Below, one piece after another: positions 44,101-53,480 of a DNA stretch of 64,000 bases. Each line of letters starts with the position of its first letter. Position 1 is the stretch's first letter. Location of the stretch: NCBI GenBank assembly GCA_028280485.1, contig JANQLS010000202.1, forward strand, positions 1 through 64,000. Reading direction: 5' to 3'. The notes beneath the pieces were generated by a model that saw nothing but the letters and a program-made list of their open reading frames with translations, had not been told where the DNA came from and searched no databases. This DNA comes from Planctomycetota bacterium (lineage in GTDB: Bacteria; Planctomycetota; UBA8108; JACQVS01). The position numbers were made by a program, and so were the translations under genes.

Positions 44101-44312
44101 TGGCCGCCCTGATAAGAACTGACACAAATCGCATGAGCTTCCTCTTGAACAGCAGCACGGACAATTTCATGGGCAGGGCGATTGTGGCCGAGGTGGATGA
44201 CCTCTGCTCCCTGGGCTTGAAGGAGTCGCCGAATTAAGTTGATCGAGGCATCGTGTCCATCGAACAAGGCCGTTGCCGTCACGATGCGAGGAGGAGAGGG
44301 CCGAGACGTCAT
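41106..44312 (-). CDS. icmF: Fused isobutyryl-CoA mutase (IcmF-type, B12 domain-GTPase-mutase)
   Basis: A 1068-residue fusion. Residues about 1-135 are a cobalamin-binding domain with 'DGHDASIN' (the DxHxxG-type site in variant form). About 185-400 is a MeaI-like GTPase with GPGGAGKSSL and NKSD. About 530-1050 is the mutase catalytic barrel ('SMTINGPAPILLAMFFNTAI', 'YSISISGYHIAEAGANPITQ'). It interconverts isobutyryl-CoA and n-butyryl-CoA (some family members use other branched acyl-CoAs) with adenosylcobalamin. The start ATG overlaps the spoVR stop by 4 bp. The domain order is that of IcmF, not of methylmalonyl-CoA mutase. Confidence 0.94.
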   Translation of the reverse strand: MTSRPSPPRIVTATALFDGHDASINLIRRLLQAQGAEVIHLGHNRPAHEIVRAAVQEEAHAICVSSYQGGHNEFFPYLRKLLIDSGRPDMPLFGGGGGVILPREVAMLAEVARAKIFTPEDGRQLGLEGMVQEIISEAEIHRQESQDPQSLVLDRSQEAQLSHCLYQLEQGRVSIEDLKSVAPNNKALVLGVTGPGGAGKSSLVDELLLRFGRDSRSLPIAIISVDPTKRKTGGALLGDRLRMNAIYRDSVYLRSLATRESGTELSKAVQDSIEAFSKSGFSFVIVETAGTGQGAAAILEVADVSLYVMTPEFGAPTQLEKIDMLDFADWIALNKSDRQGAEDAVGQVIRQLRRTGVENPDERVIGTCAHHFNDSGVEQLYLKITERLQELGLESLKESKPSSVSIDFKVKGLIPPGRENYLWEAAHTVRKYKQQTFEYSNLLSKMDALATSKTVLEEEGSEEGAQRLREIQESLRSQLPPALLEELNRWEATYESFQGEKIVYQVRDRQFEVQTATESLSGTRIPKVALPKFENRSQLVKFLRLENLPGSFPYTAGVFPFRRRDENPTRQFAGEGPPEKTNRRFHLLCEGQPAKRLSTAFDSVTLYGHDPAERPDIWGKVGESGVSIATLDDMKRLYHGFDLCSPSTSVSMTINGPAPILLAMFFNTAIDQRLEAFVEAEGRSPDREEEIRLRTEALRSVRGTVQADILKEDQAQNTCIFSTPFALKMMGDVQEFFDQQKIKNFYSISISGYHIAEAGANPITQLAFTLANGLTYVEYFLSRGLNVDAFAPSLSFFFSMGLDPEYSVIGRVARRIWAIVLKDLYGASERAQKLKYHIQTSGRSLHAREVAFNDIRTTLQALMAYFDQCNSLHTNAYDEAVTTPTEESVRRALAIQLIVQKELGASQNENPNQGSYLFEELTDLVEEAVLDEFERISTRGGIPGAMETGYLRGKIQDESHVYESTKQTGERPIIGVNTFLNEEESEASIPAHQVVRSTPEEKDLQIERLRDFQKQNLDKAETELARLKEVASQGGNTFEVLMDTVKVASLGQISDALFEVGGAYRRMM

Positions 44313-45799
44313 TTGATGATCTTCTCGTCGATTTTACTCCCGTCACAACTGATGAGTTTTCTTCGTTTATCAACGACAGTTTCAATATTGACGGGACGTC
44401 CCCAAATCTTCGCCAAACTTCGAAGAGTGTCACGGGCGGCATCCATCTTCAAAGGAACGCCTTCGAAGCGATGGATCAGATAAAGTTCTCCGCGATTTTT
44501 ATAGTTCGCATCATCGAGGTAGATATAGGGTTGACCAAAATTAGCGATGCCAAAGAGTAACTTCTCTTTGATCGCTTGGAAATCTCGATCTGCGATTTCG
44601 TAATCACCCGTTTGGCGATTGTATTCATAGGTGAAGAGCTTGTGCTCGTCACAAAATTCTTCGGTTAAAAATTCGTCGATGAAGGTGACGTCGTTATGGA
44701 TCTTTCGAACTTCAAAGATCTTTTCGCGTCCCTGCTGGGCATCCGTATTCCAGTCTCTTCGAGTGGCGATGTCACCACACCGCTCCCATTCCGAGCCGAA
44801 TTTTCCTTTATTCCATCGATCTTCGATATCTCGGAAGAGTTCGATTCCCACCTTGTAAGGGTTCAACGAACCTGGGGAAGATCCCATCGTCATCGAATGG
44901 TGTTCGGCATAATCGATGACTTCACTGGGCTCCAAGGCCTTTTGCGTCATGATCTTTGAGTGCCAGTAGGAAGCCCAACCTTCATTCATGATCTTCGTCA
45001 TGCCTTGAGGAGCGAAATAGTAAGCTTCCTCCCGAATCATCGAAAGGATATCTCGTTGCCAGCGTTCGATGGGTGCGAACTCGATGAGAAAGTGAAGCAA
45101 GTCTTTCTCGGGTTGATCGGGAAATCGTTCTTGCTCTTGAAACTTCTTGATGATTTCTTGGCGTTCCGCCTCGAGGACTTCAGGAGGATTGATAAAGGGA
45201 TCCATGTACTCTTTTGACTTCAATCGTGAAGGCTGAGTTTCTTGGCGTTCCTTTTCTTTTTCTTCTTCTGAAATTTCACGACGTCTCTTGATAAAGGGCG
45301 AGTGGTAGTCGATCAAATTTTCGATCGACAAACAGGTATCGATGAAGTCCTCGACGGTCTCTAAACCGTAACGATCGATATAACGGCGGATGCGAACTCC
45401 GTGGTTCGCCATCTCATCCATCATCTTGCGGTTGGTTTTACTGAACCAATAGTTCTTCTTAAAGAAATCGGAGTGCCCGTAAACGTGGGCCATCACCATC
45501 TTTTGATCGACCAGACTGTTACAGTTGAGAAGGTAGGCGTAACAAGGATCGTTATTGATCACCAATTCACTGACTTTTTGAAGTCCGTAAGAATAATTCT
45601 TCGAGTACTCTTCGTAAGCCATTCCGAAACGCCAGTGAGGATAGCGAGTAGGGAATCCCCCGTAAGCGACGACCATGTTGAGCTCTTCGTAGGTTAAGAG
45701 CTCGAAGATTACCTCGAAGAAATCGAGGCCGTACTCGACCGCATATCCACGGATCTCTTTCGCCCAAGAGCTGAGTTCAGGGGTTAGCATGGTGGTCAT
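44309..45799 (-). CDS. spoVR: SpoVR/YcgB family protein
   Basis: A 496-residue SpoVR-family protein: an early 'YGLDFFEVIFELLTYEELNM', 'KMVMAHVYGHSDFF', 'MTKIMNEGWASYWHSKIM' and a C-terminal 'YIYLDDANYKNRGELYLIH'. The His and Glu residues in HVYGHSDFF and MNEGWASYWH recall a metalloprotein site, but the biochemical activity is unknown. It belongs to the conserved prkA-yeaH-spoVR triad linked to stress, stationary phase or sporulation. GGAG lies 8 bp before the ATG. Coupling to icmF is unusual. Confidence 0.93.
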   Translation of the reverse strand: MTTMLTPELSSWAKEIRGYAVEYGLDFFEVIFELLTYEELNMVVAYGGFPTRYPHWRFGMAYEEYSKNYSYGLQKVSELVINNDPCYAYLLNCNSLVDQKMVMAHVYGHSDFFKKNYWFSKTNRKMMDEMANHGVRIRRYIDRYGLETVEDFIDTCLSIENLIDYHSPFIKRRREISEEEKEKERQETQPSRLKSKEYMDPFINPPEVLEAERQEIIKKFQEQERFPDQPEKDLLHFLIEFAPIERWQRDILSMIREEAYYFAPQGMTKIMNEGWASYWHSKIMTQKALEPSEVIDYAEHHSMTMGSSPGSLNPYKVGIELFRDIEDRWNKGKFGSEWERCGDIATRRDWNTDAQQGREKIFEVRKIHNDVTFIDEFLTEEFCDEHKLFTYEYNRQTGDYEIADRDFQAIKEKLLFGIANFGQPYIYLDDANYKNRGELYLIHRFEGVPLKMDAARDTLRSLAKIWGRPVNIETVVDKRRKLISCDGSKIDEKIIK

Positions 45800-45831
45800 C
45801 GCGGGGCTCCGAGTTCGGTTAATGAGTTCTC

Positions 45832-46929
45832 TTACTTCCCCTTACCGAGGAAGGTCTTGATACTTTTATAAATGTCATCTCGACTGTTGATTTCACTGAG
45901 AAGCAATTTGGGTTCTTCAGGGATTTCTTCAGTGAGGTCTCGCAAAAATTGCCCGCTACCGTAAGCACTTTTAACCTGCCCGTAACAAAAGACGTTCGAC
46001 CAAGGGATCAAAGTCTCTTTTAAGATCTTCATACATCGAGTGGTGTCATCGCCTCCCCAGTTGTCTCCATCGGAAAAATGGAAGGGGTAGATATTCCACA
46101 AGGCAGGATCGTAATCCTTTTTGATAATGTCTTCACAAAGCTGATAAGCAGAAGAAATCTTCGTTCCGCCCGATTCTCTCAAATGGAAGAAAGTATGACG
46201 GTCGACTTCCCGCGAGACAGCGTCATGAACGATAAAACGAGTTTCGATATCTTTGTATTGAGAACGAAGCCAAGTATCGATCCAGAAACTTTCGATACGC
46301 ACCACTTCCTTTTGCTCGTTCCCCATAGAGCCCGAAACATCCATCATGTAAATGATGGCCGCCGAGGACTCGGGAATAGCTTTCTGCTTGGCGGCGCGGA
46401 AGCGCTTATCTTCTTTAATAGGAAGAATCACGGGGTCTTCAGGGTTGTAGAGCCCTGAAGAGAGCTGCCGCTTCAAAGACTGTTTGAAGGTGCGCTTGAA
46501 GTGTCGAAGGGATTCGGGTCCAGTATGGTGAATACCAGTATAGCGATCAGAGTCTGTCGTCAGCCGTTGATCACCCTTGGGTTCGATCCGAGGTAATTCG
46601 AGTTCTTCACCGAGAATTTCAGCCAACTCTTCTAAAGTGACATCGACCTCTAAAGGGTGGTCTCCCGCTTGCTCTCCCGCACCGGGTTCCATGCCCTGTT
46701 GATCTTGGTCGATCGGAGTGCCCTTTTCTCCCGGGCCTTGACCGACGCCACCAGACTCTTGGCTACCGTACTTAAAACGAGGGATATCCACCTGAGGAAG
46801 AGGGATCGAAACGACATTCTTTCCCTGCTTCCCCAAGATTTCACCACGGGTGATGTAACCCTTGAGGTTGTCTTTGATCTTGCCTCGGACGATTTGTCGG
46901 AAGCGATTACTGTCGGGGTAGACTTTCAT
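45832..46929 (-). CDS. yeaH: YeaH/YhbH family protein (DUF444) with VWA-type site
   Basis: A 365-residue DUF444 protein. The N-terminal third is basic then acidic; the middle carries the MIDAS motif DVSGSMG (about 197), followed by 'RFIVHDA' and '[12 protein letters not shown]'. The family is always near the PrkA kinase and is a probable partner or substrate in the stress-kinase complex. It lies 88 bp after prkA and 32 bp before spoVR. Confidence 0.93.
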   Translation of the reverse strand: MKVYPDSNRFRQIVRGKIKDNLKGYITRGEILGKQGKNVVSIPLPQVDIPRFKYGSQESGGVGQGPGEKGTPIDQDQQGMEPGAGEQAGDHPLEVDVTLEELAEILGEELELPRIEPKGDQRLTTDSDRYTGIHHTGPESLRHFKRTFKQSLKRQLSSGLYNPEDPVILPIKEDKRFRAAKQKAIPESSAAIIYMMDVSGSMGNEQKEVVRIESFWIDTWLRSQYKDIETRFIVHDAVSREVDRHTFFHLRESGGTKISSAYQLCEDIIKKDYDPALWNIYPFHFSDGDNWGGDDTTRCMKILKETLIPWSNVFCYGQVKSAYGSGQFLRDLTEEIPEEPKLLLSEINSRDDIYKSIKTFLGKGK

Positions 46930-47017
46930 TCTTTATCACCAGACACAGAACGAGCCCGCGTTGAAACGTACTCGCTCATTGGATGATCGGAACTCTCCCC
47001 TCCCGAATTCCAATGGA

Positions 47018-49063
47018 TTAAACTTTCTTCACATCTCCACGAGCAAAGATAGAGGCGACGTAATTGAGGACATCGGTAGCCGAGCTTTCGTTGTAACCAA
47101 AGTTTTTGATCAAACGATTCTTCACGATATCGATCTTCTCTTGGGTCTCTTTATCGACGACCGAAGAGACGAGACTCGTGAGTTTGATGGTGTCTTTCTG
47201 ATCTTCGAAGATTTTTAATTCCAAAGCCTTTTGGAGGCGGGCGTTCGTTTTAAAGTCGAACTGCTTACCTTCAACGGCGAGGGCACCGATGTAATTCATG
47301 ATTTCTCGACGGAAATCTTCTTTTCGGCTTTCAGGAATTTCGATCTTCTCTTCGATCGAACGCATCAGGCGTTCATCGGGTTCTTCTTCTTGACCCGTGT
47401 ATTTGTTGCGCACTCGTTCTTTTTGAGTGTAAGCCTTGATATTGTCGACGTAGTTTGAACAGAGCTTGCTGATCGCATCTTCATCGGCAGAGATGGCTCT
47501 TTGGACTTCGTTTTTGACGATGTCTTCATACTCTTCTTTGACGACGGAGAGCAGCTCTTTTACTCGACGGCGATCATCATCGTTTGAGAGCAATGAATGA
47601 TGCTTCAAACCTCGTTCAAGTTCATTGAGAACCATGAAGGGATTGATCGTGTCAAAGTTTTCTTCGTTGACGAGAGCGTTTGAAATTTTGTCTTGAATGT
47701 AACGAGGAGAAATCCCTTCGAGGCCTTCTCGACGCGCATCGTTCCTCAGCTCTTTAACGTTCTCTTCGGTAAAACCGGGCATGGTTTTACCGTCGTAGAG
47801 CTTGAGCTTTTGAAGCAAGCTTAGTTGAGCCTTCTTCGGTTCTTCCAAACGAGTGAGGATCGCCCACATCGCCGCCATTTCGATCGTGTGAGGAGCGATG
47901 TGTTTTTTGATACGCTCAGAGTTGAAATCTTTTTGATAGATCTGAACTTCGTGCTTAAGAGTGGTGATGTAGGGAACATCGACCTTGACGGTTCGGTCTC
48001 TGAACGCCTCCATCAACTCATTGTTCTGAAGCTTTTTGTATTCGGGCTCATTGGTGTGACCGATGATCACTAAATCGATATCGGTTTGAGCAAACTTCTT
48101 CGGCTTGATACTGTGCTCTTGACTCGCACCTAGCAAATCGTAGAGGAAGGCCACATCGAGCTTCAAAACTTCGATGAACTCGAGCACGCCGCGATTCGCC
48201 ACCTGAAATTCACCATCAAAGTTGAAGGCACGAGGGTCGGAATCGCTTCCGTATTGAGCGATCTTTCGGTAGTTGATATCTCCCGTGAGCTCGGTCGAGT
48301 CTTGGTTCTTCTCGTCCTTCGGCTGAAAGGTACCGATTCCAATTCGATCTTTTTCAGAGAGTACCAAACGGTAAACCTCGATGTGCTCACTGACTCGAGA
48401 CCAATCGCCTTGGTAGCGCTTGAGAAGATCTTGGTAGTAGTACCTACAGATAGGACAGAGTTCACCTTCGACTTGAATGCTGTAATCGGCATCGACCGCT
48501 TCGGTGAGGTCGTCGCACAAGCTCTGGCGAGCTTTCATGGGGATCAACTTGAGGGGCTCTTCCCTGACGGGGCAATCGTGAGTTCCCGCATTTTCACCAT
48601 CGGGAATTTTCCATCGATAGGAATACAGTGCTCCCTCGGGAGTTCTCGCGTAGGCCTCTAAGCCCTTTTTGAGGAGTCGAGCGATCGTTGACTTGGCACT
48701 CCCCACCGGACCGTGAAGGAGCAGGACTCTCTTCTCGGTTCCGTAACCGTGGGCGGCACTTTTGAAGTGTCCGACCAAGCGCATCAATTGTCGATCGAGG
48801 CCGTAGATGGCATCTTTGCCATCCTCGATGGGATCATCGAAGAAATTGTAATGAACAATCTTTTCTTTGAAGAGAGTGTACTCTTCACAACCGTACGACA
48901 TGATCATGTCGTAGACCCGCTGATAGGCATTGCGGGCAAGGCGCGGATTTTCGAGAACCCGTTCGAGGTACTGGGAAAAGGAGCCCGTCCAGGTGAGCTC
49001 TTGGAATTTTTCTTGATTGACCTCAGATTCGATGAGGTCGTAGACGCGAGTAACATCAGCCAT
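47018..49063 (-). CDS. prkA: PrkA/YeaG-type AAA+ serine protein kinase
   Basis: A 681-residue PrkA-family protein. The N-terminal AAA+ domain (about 60-400) carries Walker A '[17 protein letters not shown]' at about residue 110, plus a cysteine cluster (CPVRE... and CPICRYYYQ, about 165-210) that may bind zinc. The C-terminal part is the PrkA-type kinase-like domain ('[16 protein letters not shown]', '[13 protein letters not shown]'). E. coli YeaG acts in nitrogen and stress responses. The ATG at 49063 has a perfect AGGAGG 7 bp upstream. It heads the run yeaH-spoVR-icmF and beyond. Confidence 0.95.
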   Translation of the reverse strand: MADVTRVYDLIESEVNQEKFQELTWTGSFSQYLERVLENPRLARNAYQRVYDMIMSYGCEEYTLFKEKIVHYNFFDDPIEDGKDAIYGLDRQLMRLVGHFKSAAHGYGTEKRVLLLHGPVGSAKSTIARLLKKGLEAYARTPEGALYSYRWKIPDGENAGTHDCPVREEPLKLIPMKARQSLCDDLTEAVDADYSIQVEGELCPICRYYYQDLLKRYQGDWSRVSEHIEVYRLVLSEKDRIGIGTFQPKDEKNQDSTELTGDINYRKIAQYGSDSDPRAFNFDGEFQVANRGVLEFIEVLKLDVAFLYDLLGASQEHSIKPKKFAQTDIDLVIIGHTNEPEYKKLQNNELMEAFRDRTVKVDVPYITTLKHEVQIYQKDFNSERIKKHIAPHTIEMAAMWAILTRLEEPKKAQLSLLQKLKLYDGKTMPGFTEENVKELRNDARREGLEGISPRYIQDKISNALVNEENFDTINPFMVLNELERGLKHHSLLSNDDDRRRVKELLSVVKEEYEDIVKNEVQRAISADEDAISKLCSNYVDNIKAYTQKERVRNKYTGQEEEPDERLMRSIEEKIEIPESRKEDFRREIMNYIGALAVEGKQFDFKTNARLQKALELKIFEDQKDTIKLTSLVSSVVDKETQEKIDIVKNRLIKNFGYNESSATDVLNYVASIFARGDVKKV

Positions 49064-49501
49064 GGGGATACCTCCTGCTTCGGTTATCGGTCAAATGGAA
49101 TGCCACCAAGAGCATTATTCGGCTCAGATTTTTATAAATTGAAGAATCAAAACTCGGCGAAAATAGGTGAGGATTTCCTCCAGCAAGAATGTGATTAAGG
49201 GTGGAAACGGAGGGTGATTCTCCAATCAAAAACAGCCAGAAAGTACTCCATCGGAGACCTTTCCCCGATGAGCAATAAGTACCGATAACATCAACTCTTC
49301 CAGCCCTTCAAATTATAGGTCCTTCCCATTCCTTCGCCAATTTCCCCTCCCCCAAAACTCTACCCAGGGTACGCAGATTAAGACTTTAAGCTATTTTCCT
49401 ATAAGGAATTAGGGGTTGAGGCCTCAGGTTTTCAAAACATAAAAAAAGCCCGCAGAGAACGATAAGCTCTCTGCGGGCTTTCGAAGCTGGAGAGTAGAAC
49501 G
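49064..49501. other. Intergenic region between dnaK and prkA
   Basis: About 440 bp. It contains the dnaK terminator (49441-49481), one ACCCAGGGTACG copy (49362-49373, also seen twice at 16.2-16.4 kb), and presumably the prkA promoter. No gene. Confidence 0.6.
49441..49481 (-). terminator. Rho-independent terminator of dnaK
   Basis: Stem AAAGCCCGCAGAGA / TCTCTGCGGGCTTT with a 9-nt loop. On the minus strand it ends in a T-run (A-run at 49441-49447). It lies 20 bp past the dnaK stop. Confidence 0.93.
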
Positions 49502-51463
49502 TTACTCTTTGACTTCGTAATCAGCGTCGATGATGGTTTCTTTCTGACCGTCTTCTTCGCCTGCAGAAGCACCTGCACTTTGGGCCTCACCACCAGGGGC
49601 GGGACCTGGTTCGGGCTGGGGAGCCTCGGCTCCGCCTTGTTGCTGGGCGGCTTCTTGAGCGGCCTTCTCGTAGATGACCTTACCGGCTTCTTGAGCGACT
49701 TTATCGAGCTCTTCGAGAGCCTGCTTCATGCCTTCCACGTCATCTTTGTCTCTGGCTGCTTTCAAGCGATCGATTACCGCACCGATTCGAGCTCGATCCT
49801 TTTCTTCGAGGACTTCCGTGTTTTCAGAAACAAACTTCTCGGTTTGGTAAACCATGCTGTCGGCTTGGTTCTTCGTATCGATCAATTCACGTTTTTCACG
49901 GTCGGCGTCCGCGTGAGCCTCGGCTTCAGTTTTCATCTTCTCGATTTCATCTTGGCTGAGTCCACCCGAACTGGTGATACGGATGTTCTTCTCTTTACCA
50001 GTACCCGTGTCTTTCGCGGACACATTGAGAATTCCGTTCGCATCGATATCGAAGGAGACTTCGATCTGAGGAACTCCCCGTGGTGCTGGCGCGATCCCTT
50101 CCAAGAGGAAGGAGCCTAAGAGGCGGTTATCCGTCGCCATTTCGCGTTCACCCTGGTAGACCTTGATCTCAACCGAAGTTTGGTTATCGGCTGCAGTTGA
50201 GAAGGTTTCTTTTTTCGTGGTTGGAATCGTCGTATTCCGTTCGATCAATTTCGTCATGACGCCACCCAGGGTTTCGATACCCAACGAAAGGGGAGTCACA
50301 TCGAGTAAGAGAACGTCGTTGAGAGCCTCATCTCCCTGAAGAATTCCACCCTGGATCGCAGCCCCTAATGAAACGACTTCATCGACGTTCACTGAGCGGT
50401 TGGGTTCTTTCTTGAAGATCTCTTCAACGAGAGCTTGAACCTGAGGAATCCGAGTTGAACCACCGACTAAAAGAACTTCGTCGATGTCTCCGGGAGCCAA
50501 CTTGGCATCTTTCATGGCGAGCTCGCAGGGTCGTCGACAACGTTCGACTTCAGACTCGATCAGTTGTTCGAATTTCGAACGACTCAAGTCTAACTGCAAG
50601 TGCTTAGGACCCGTTTGATCCGCGGTAATAAAGGGCAAGTTGATATCGGTTGAACCCTTCGTTGAAAGTTCACATTTGGCTTTTTCAGCGGCTTCTTTCA
50701 GCCGTTGGAGAGCCATTTGATCGTTTCTGAGATCCACACCGTGTTCTTTTTGAAATTCGTCTGCGATGTAATCGATAAGAACTTGGTCGAAGTTGTCTCC
50801 ACCCAAGTGGGTGTCACCGTTGGTTGACAGAACTTCAAAGAGTCCTTCATCCACTTTGAGCACAGAGATATCGAAAGTTCCACCACCGAGGTCGAAAACG
50901 GCGATTTTTTGATTCGCACGTTTATCTTTAATTCCGTAGGAAAGAGCGGCGGCGGTCGGTTCGTTGATGATACGAACAACTTCCAGCCCCGCGATCGCAC
51001 CGGCATCTTTTGTTGCTTGGCGCTGACTGTCGTTGAAGTAAGCAGGAACGGTGATCACGGCCTTTTCAACCGTTTCACCGAGATAAGTCTCAGCGGATTC
51101 TTTTAAGCTACGTAATACCATCGCCGAAATTTCGGGCGGGGTGTACTCTTTGTCATCGATAGAGACTTTCACGGGATCGTTAGCACCGCCAACGATCTTG
51201 TAAGGAACCATCTTTTCTTCATCGGCGACTTCTGAGTGACGTCGGCCCATGAATCTTTTGATCGAAAAGATCGTCTTACTGGGATTGGTAATCGCTTGAC
51301 GTTTGGCGATTGTACCTACGAGAGTTTCCTTGTCGGAGAAGCCCACTACCGATGGAGTCAGTCGGTTTCCGTCGGCATTGGGAATCACCACAGGTTCAGA
51401 ACCTTCCATCACCGCGACAACCGAGTTGGTGGTTCCGAGGTCGATTCCTATGATCTTAGGCAT
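49502..51463 (-). CDS. dnaK: Chaperone protein DnaK (Hsp70)
   Basis: A 653-residue Hsp70 with '[18 protein letters not shown]' at the N-terminus, '[14 protein letters not shown]', '[14 protein letters not shown]' and the substrate-binding domain, ending in a Gln/Gly/Glu-rich tail that closes 'DADYEVKE'. It is an ATP-driven folding chaperone. The ORF-track start is upstream; I place it at the ATG at 51463, where a perfect AGGAGG lies 5 bp away and the family-typical '[10 protein letters not shown]' begins. No grpE, dnaJ or hrcA is adjacent, and no CIRCE element was seen in the 419-bp upstream region. Confidence 0.97.
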   Translation of the reverse strand: MPKIIGIDLGTTNSVVAVMEGSEPVVIPNADGNRLTPSVVGFSDKETLVGTIAKRQAITNPSKTIFSIKRFMGRRHSEVADEEKMVPYKIVGGANDPVKVSIDDKEYTPPEISAMVLRSLKESAETYLGETVEKAVITVPAYFNDSQRQATKDAGAIAGLEVVRIINEPTAAALSYGIKDKRANQKIAVFDLGGGTFDISVLKVDEGLFEVLSTNGDTHLGGDNFDQVLIDYIADEFQKEHGVDLRNDQMALQRLKEAAEKAKCELSTKGSTDINLPFITADQTGPKHLQLDLSRSKFEQLIESEVERCRRPCELAMKDAKLAPGDIDEVLLVGGSTRIPQVQALVEEIFKKEPNRSVNVDEVVSLGAAIQGGILQGDEALNDVLLLDVTPLSLGIETLGGVMTKLIERNTTIPTTKKETFSTAADNQTSVEIKVYQGEREMATDNRLLGSFLLEGIAPAPRGVPQIEVSFDIDANGILNVSAKDTGTGKEKNIRITSSGGLSQDEIEKMKTEAEAHADADREKRELIDTKNQADSMVYQTEKFVSENTEVLEEKDRARIGAVIDRLKAARDKDDVEGMKQALEELDKVAQEAGKVIYEKAAQEAAQQQGGAEAPQPEPGPAPGGEAQSAGASAGEEDGQKETIIDADYEVKE

Positions 51464-51882
51464 GATTTCCTCCTGTGCGGCTCTTTGGCTCGCAAAACAC
51501 AAAATTCATAAAGTCGAAGTTTCTCTGTACCTCTCTTCGACCTTCTTTTCAAACACCCGTCGCTTGAGAGCTTGGGATGTAATGTAAACTGGCAAAGTTT
51601 GTAGGCTTGAGGCTTATTCGGCTGCTCAAGCAGAAATGTGGAGTTCTAAAGAGACCGTTAGAACTCCGATCTGCTCTAATCAAAGCAAATGGCGTTCCCC
51701 AAGCCTCAAAGAAAGGCATAAGTCATTTATTTAAAAGGTTTTAATTTTTAGACCACCAGAAATAATAGGCTGATATTGTTCTTGAGCCTTGAGACTTCTG
51801 CCACATCGGCAGCGCTCTTAAAAGTATGAAGGTATCGAGGACTGTCAGGGTGGCAGGCTGTGACGGAAAGTCGAGTGCGGTA
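51464..51882. other. Intergenic region upstream of dnaK
   Basis: About 420 bp with no gene and no CIRCE-like inverted repeat. It should hold the dnaK promoter; no consensus could be called. Confidence 0.4.
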
Positions 51883-53376
51883 TTAGCTTAGATCGTAGGC
51901 CTTGAGCTTGCGGTAGAGAGTGCGCTCCCCGATTCCCAGGATTTTTGCGGCCTCGTATCGGTTCCCGTTCACATTCTTCAGAGTATGACGAATCAGCTCT
52001 TTTTCCACGTCTTTGATGGGAAGCCCGACCAGGCTCTCGATCGTGGTTTCACCCTGGGCTGGCTCCTGTCGTGAAAGACGAATCGTCTCAGGAAGATCGG
52101 TGTAAGTAATCTCAGGGCCAGGGGCCGTCACCACCAAGTTTTCGATGGTGTGCTTGAGCTCACGAACGTTTCCCTTCCAACGATGAGCCATGAGAGCGAA
52201 CAGGGCATCGCGTTGAATGTTCGTAAAGCGACGGTTGTAAAGCTCTGAGTAATGAGTGAAGAAAACCTTGGCGAGTAAGGGGATGTCCTGAGGGCGCTCT
52301 CGAAGAGGCGGGATTCGAACAGTCACCACCTTTAATCGATAGTAGAGATCTTCACGAAAGGCTCCTTCTTCTACCAACTCTTCTAAATTACGGTGCGTCG
52401 CTGAAAGAACTCGCACATTGACGGGGATGGGGTCGTTCGCTCCCACGCGAATAATCTCTCGATTTTCTAAGACACGCAAAAGCTTCACTTGAGTCTCTAA
52501 TGGGATGTCCCCCACTTCGTCGAGGAAAATCGTTCCACCATCGGAATGCTCAAAGAAGCCTTTCTTACTTTGAGTTGCTCCCGTAAAGGAACCTTTTTCG
52601 TGACCGAAGAGTTCGCTTTCAATAATGTTCGCCGAGAGTGCCGCACAGTTGATAGGAACGAATCGTTGGTCTTTTCTAAGGCTCGCCTTGTGAATCGCCT
52701 TGGCGATGAGCTCTTTACCCGTACCACTTTCTCCCGTGATCAGCACCGTGGCATCGGTCTCCGCAACCTGCAGGCACAGGTTGATGACTTGGCTCATTTT
52801 TTCACTGATCTGAATGATCTCGTCGAAAGCTGAATCGTTGGTGCGAGCCACCTCAGACCGTTGACGGTGAGCCTCCATCCTTTGCCCCTCGATGGCAGCT
52901 CGAACCTTACCTTTGAACAGAGCAAAGGATGTTCCCCCTTCTCCTTCTTTACCGAGGGGCTTCGAGACGAAATCAGCGGCTCCCAACTTCATGGCTTCGA
53001 CACAGTTTTCGACAGATGCTTCACTCGTTAAAACCATCACGGCCAAGAACGGATTGATTTGACGGATTTGACGCAAAACATCGAAACCGGAAAAGCCTTC
53101 GAGACCGAGCTCCGTGATCACCAAGTCAAAGGGATACTTGGTTACGAATTCGATAGCCGCCTCGCCTTGATTGGCTAAGTGAGGAACGTAGCCCATCTTT
53201 TGAAGGGAAAAGAAGGTTTCGTCAGCCTGTTCTTGATCACTGTCGACCACCAGAACGAGTCCACGACCGCGCTCGTGCTCGATTTCAGCTTGCTGCTGAA
53301 AGGGAACGAGCGAGCGTTCAGCCTCAGAAACAGTGCTCTGGGGATCGGTGTCTTGGGAATTTGGATCAGTCGACAT
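51883..53376 (-). CDS. NtrC-family sigma-54 activator with atypical receiver domain
   Basis: A 497-residue regulator. It has a disordered N-terminus (1-38), a receiver domain (about 39-160), a sigma-54 AAA+ domain (about 190-420) and a Fis-type HTH (about 455-495, 'GNRYEAAKILGIGERTLYRK'). Walker A is GESGTGKE, the sigma-54 contact loop reads GSFTGA rather than GAFTGA, and 'FLDEVGDIP' is Walker B. In the receiver the phospho-acceptor position is Glu89 ('LVITELGLEG') instead of Asp, while Thr (VLTSEA) and Lys (FVSKP) are kept. It may be constitutively on or phospho-independent. No histidine kinase is adjacent. Confidence 0.92.
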   Translation of the reverse strand: MSTDPNSQDTDPQSTVSEAERSLVPFQQQAEIEHERGRGLVLVVDSDQEQADETFFSLQKMGYVPHLANQGEAAIEFVTKYPFDLVITELGLEGFSGFDVLRQIRQINPFLAVMVLTSEASVENCVEAMKLGAADFVSKPLGKEGEGGTSFALFKGKVRAAIEGQRMEAHRQRSEVARTNDSAFDEIIQISEKMSQVINLCLQVAETDATVLITGESGTGKELIAKAIHKASLRKDQRFVPINCAALSANIIESELFGHEKGSFTGATQSKKGFFEHSDGGTIFLDEVGDIPLETQVKLLRVLENREIIRVGANDPIPVNVRVLSATHRNLEELVEEGAFREDLYYRLKVVTVRIPPLRERPQDIPLLAKVFFTHYSELYNRRFTNIQRDALFALMAHRWKGNVRELKHTIENLVVTAPGPEITYTDLPETIRLSRQEPAQGETTIESLVGLPIKDVEKELIRHTLKNVNGNRYEAAKILGIGERTLYRKLKAYDLS

Positions 53377-53480
53377 ACTTTGAGAGGGTGAGTTGAGTCT
53401 CAGTCACTTCATTCTTAGAAAAATCGAACTCAGATAGTATATCGATGTGAATAGGAGGTGGGAAGAGCCAATGAATCTTA

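Noticed and set aside
48713-49198. 161-aa plus ORF
   Set aside because: Antisense to the start of prkA, whose perfect Shine-Dalgarno and family match are decisive.
49580-50119. 179-aa plus ORF
   Set aside because: Antisense to the dnaK C-terminal region. Its Leu/Phe-rich composition mirrors the Glu/Lys codons of the real gene.
51464-51882. CIRCE heat-shock element upstream of dnaK
   Set aside because: Looked for TTAGCACTC-N9-GAGTGCTAA and did not find it.
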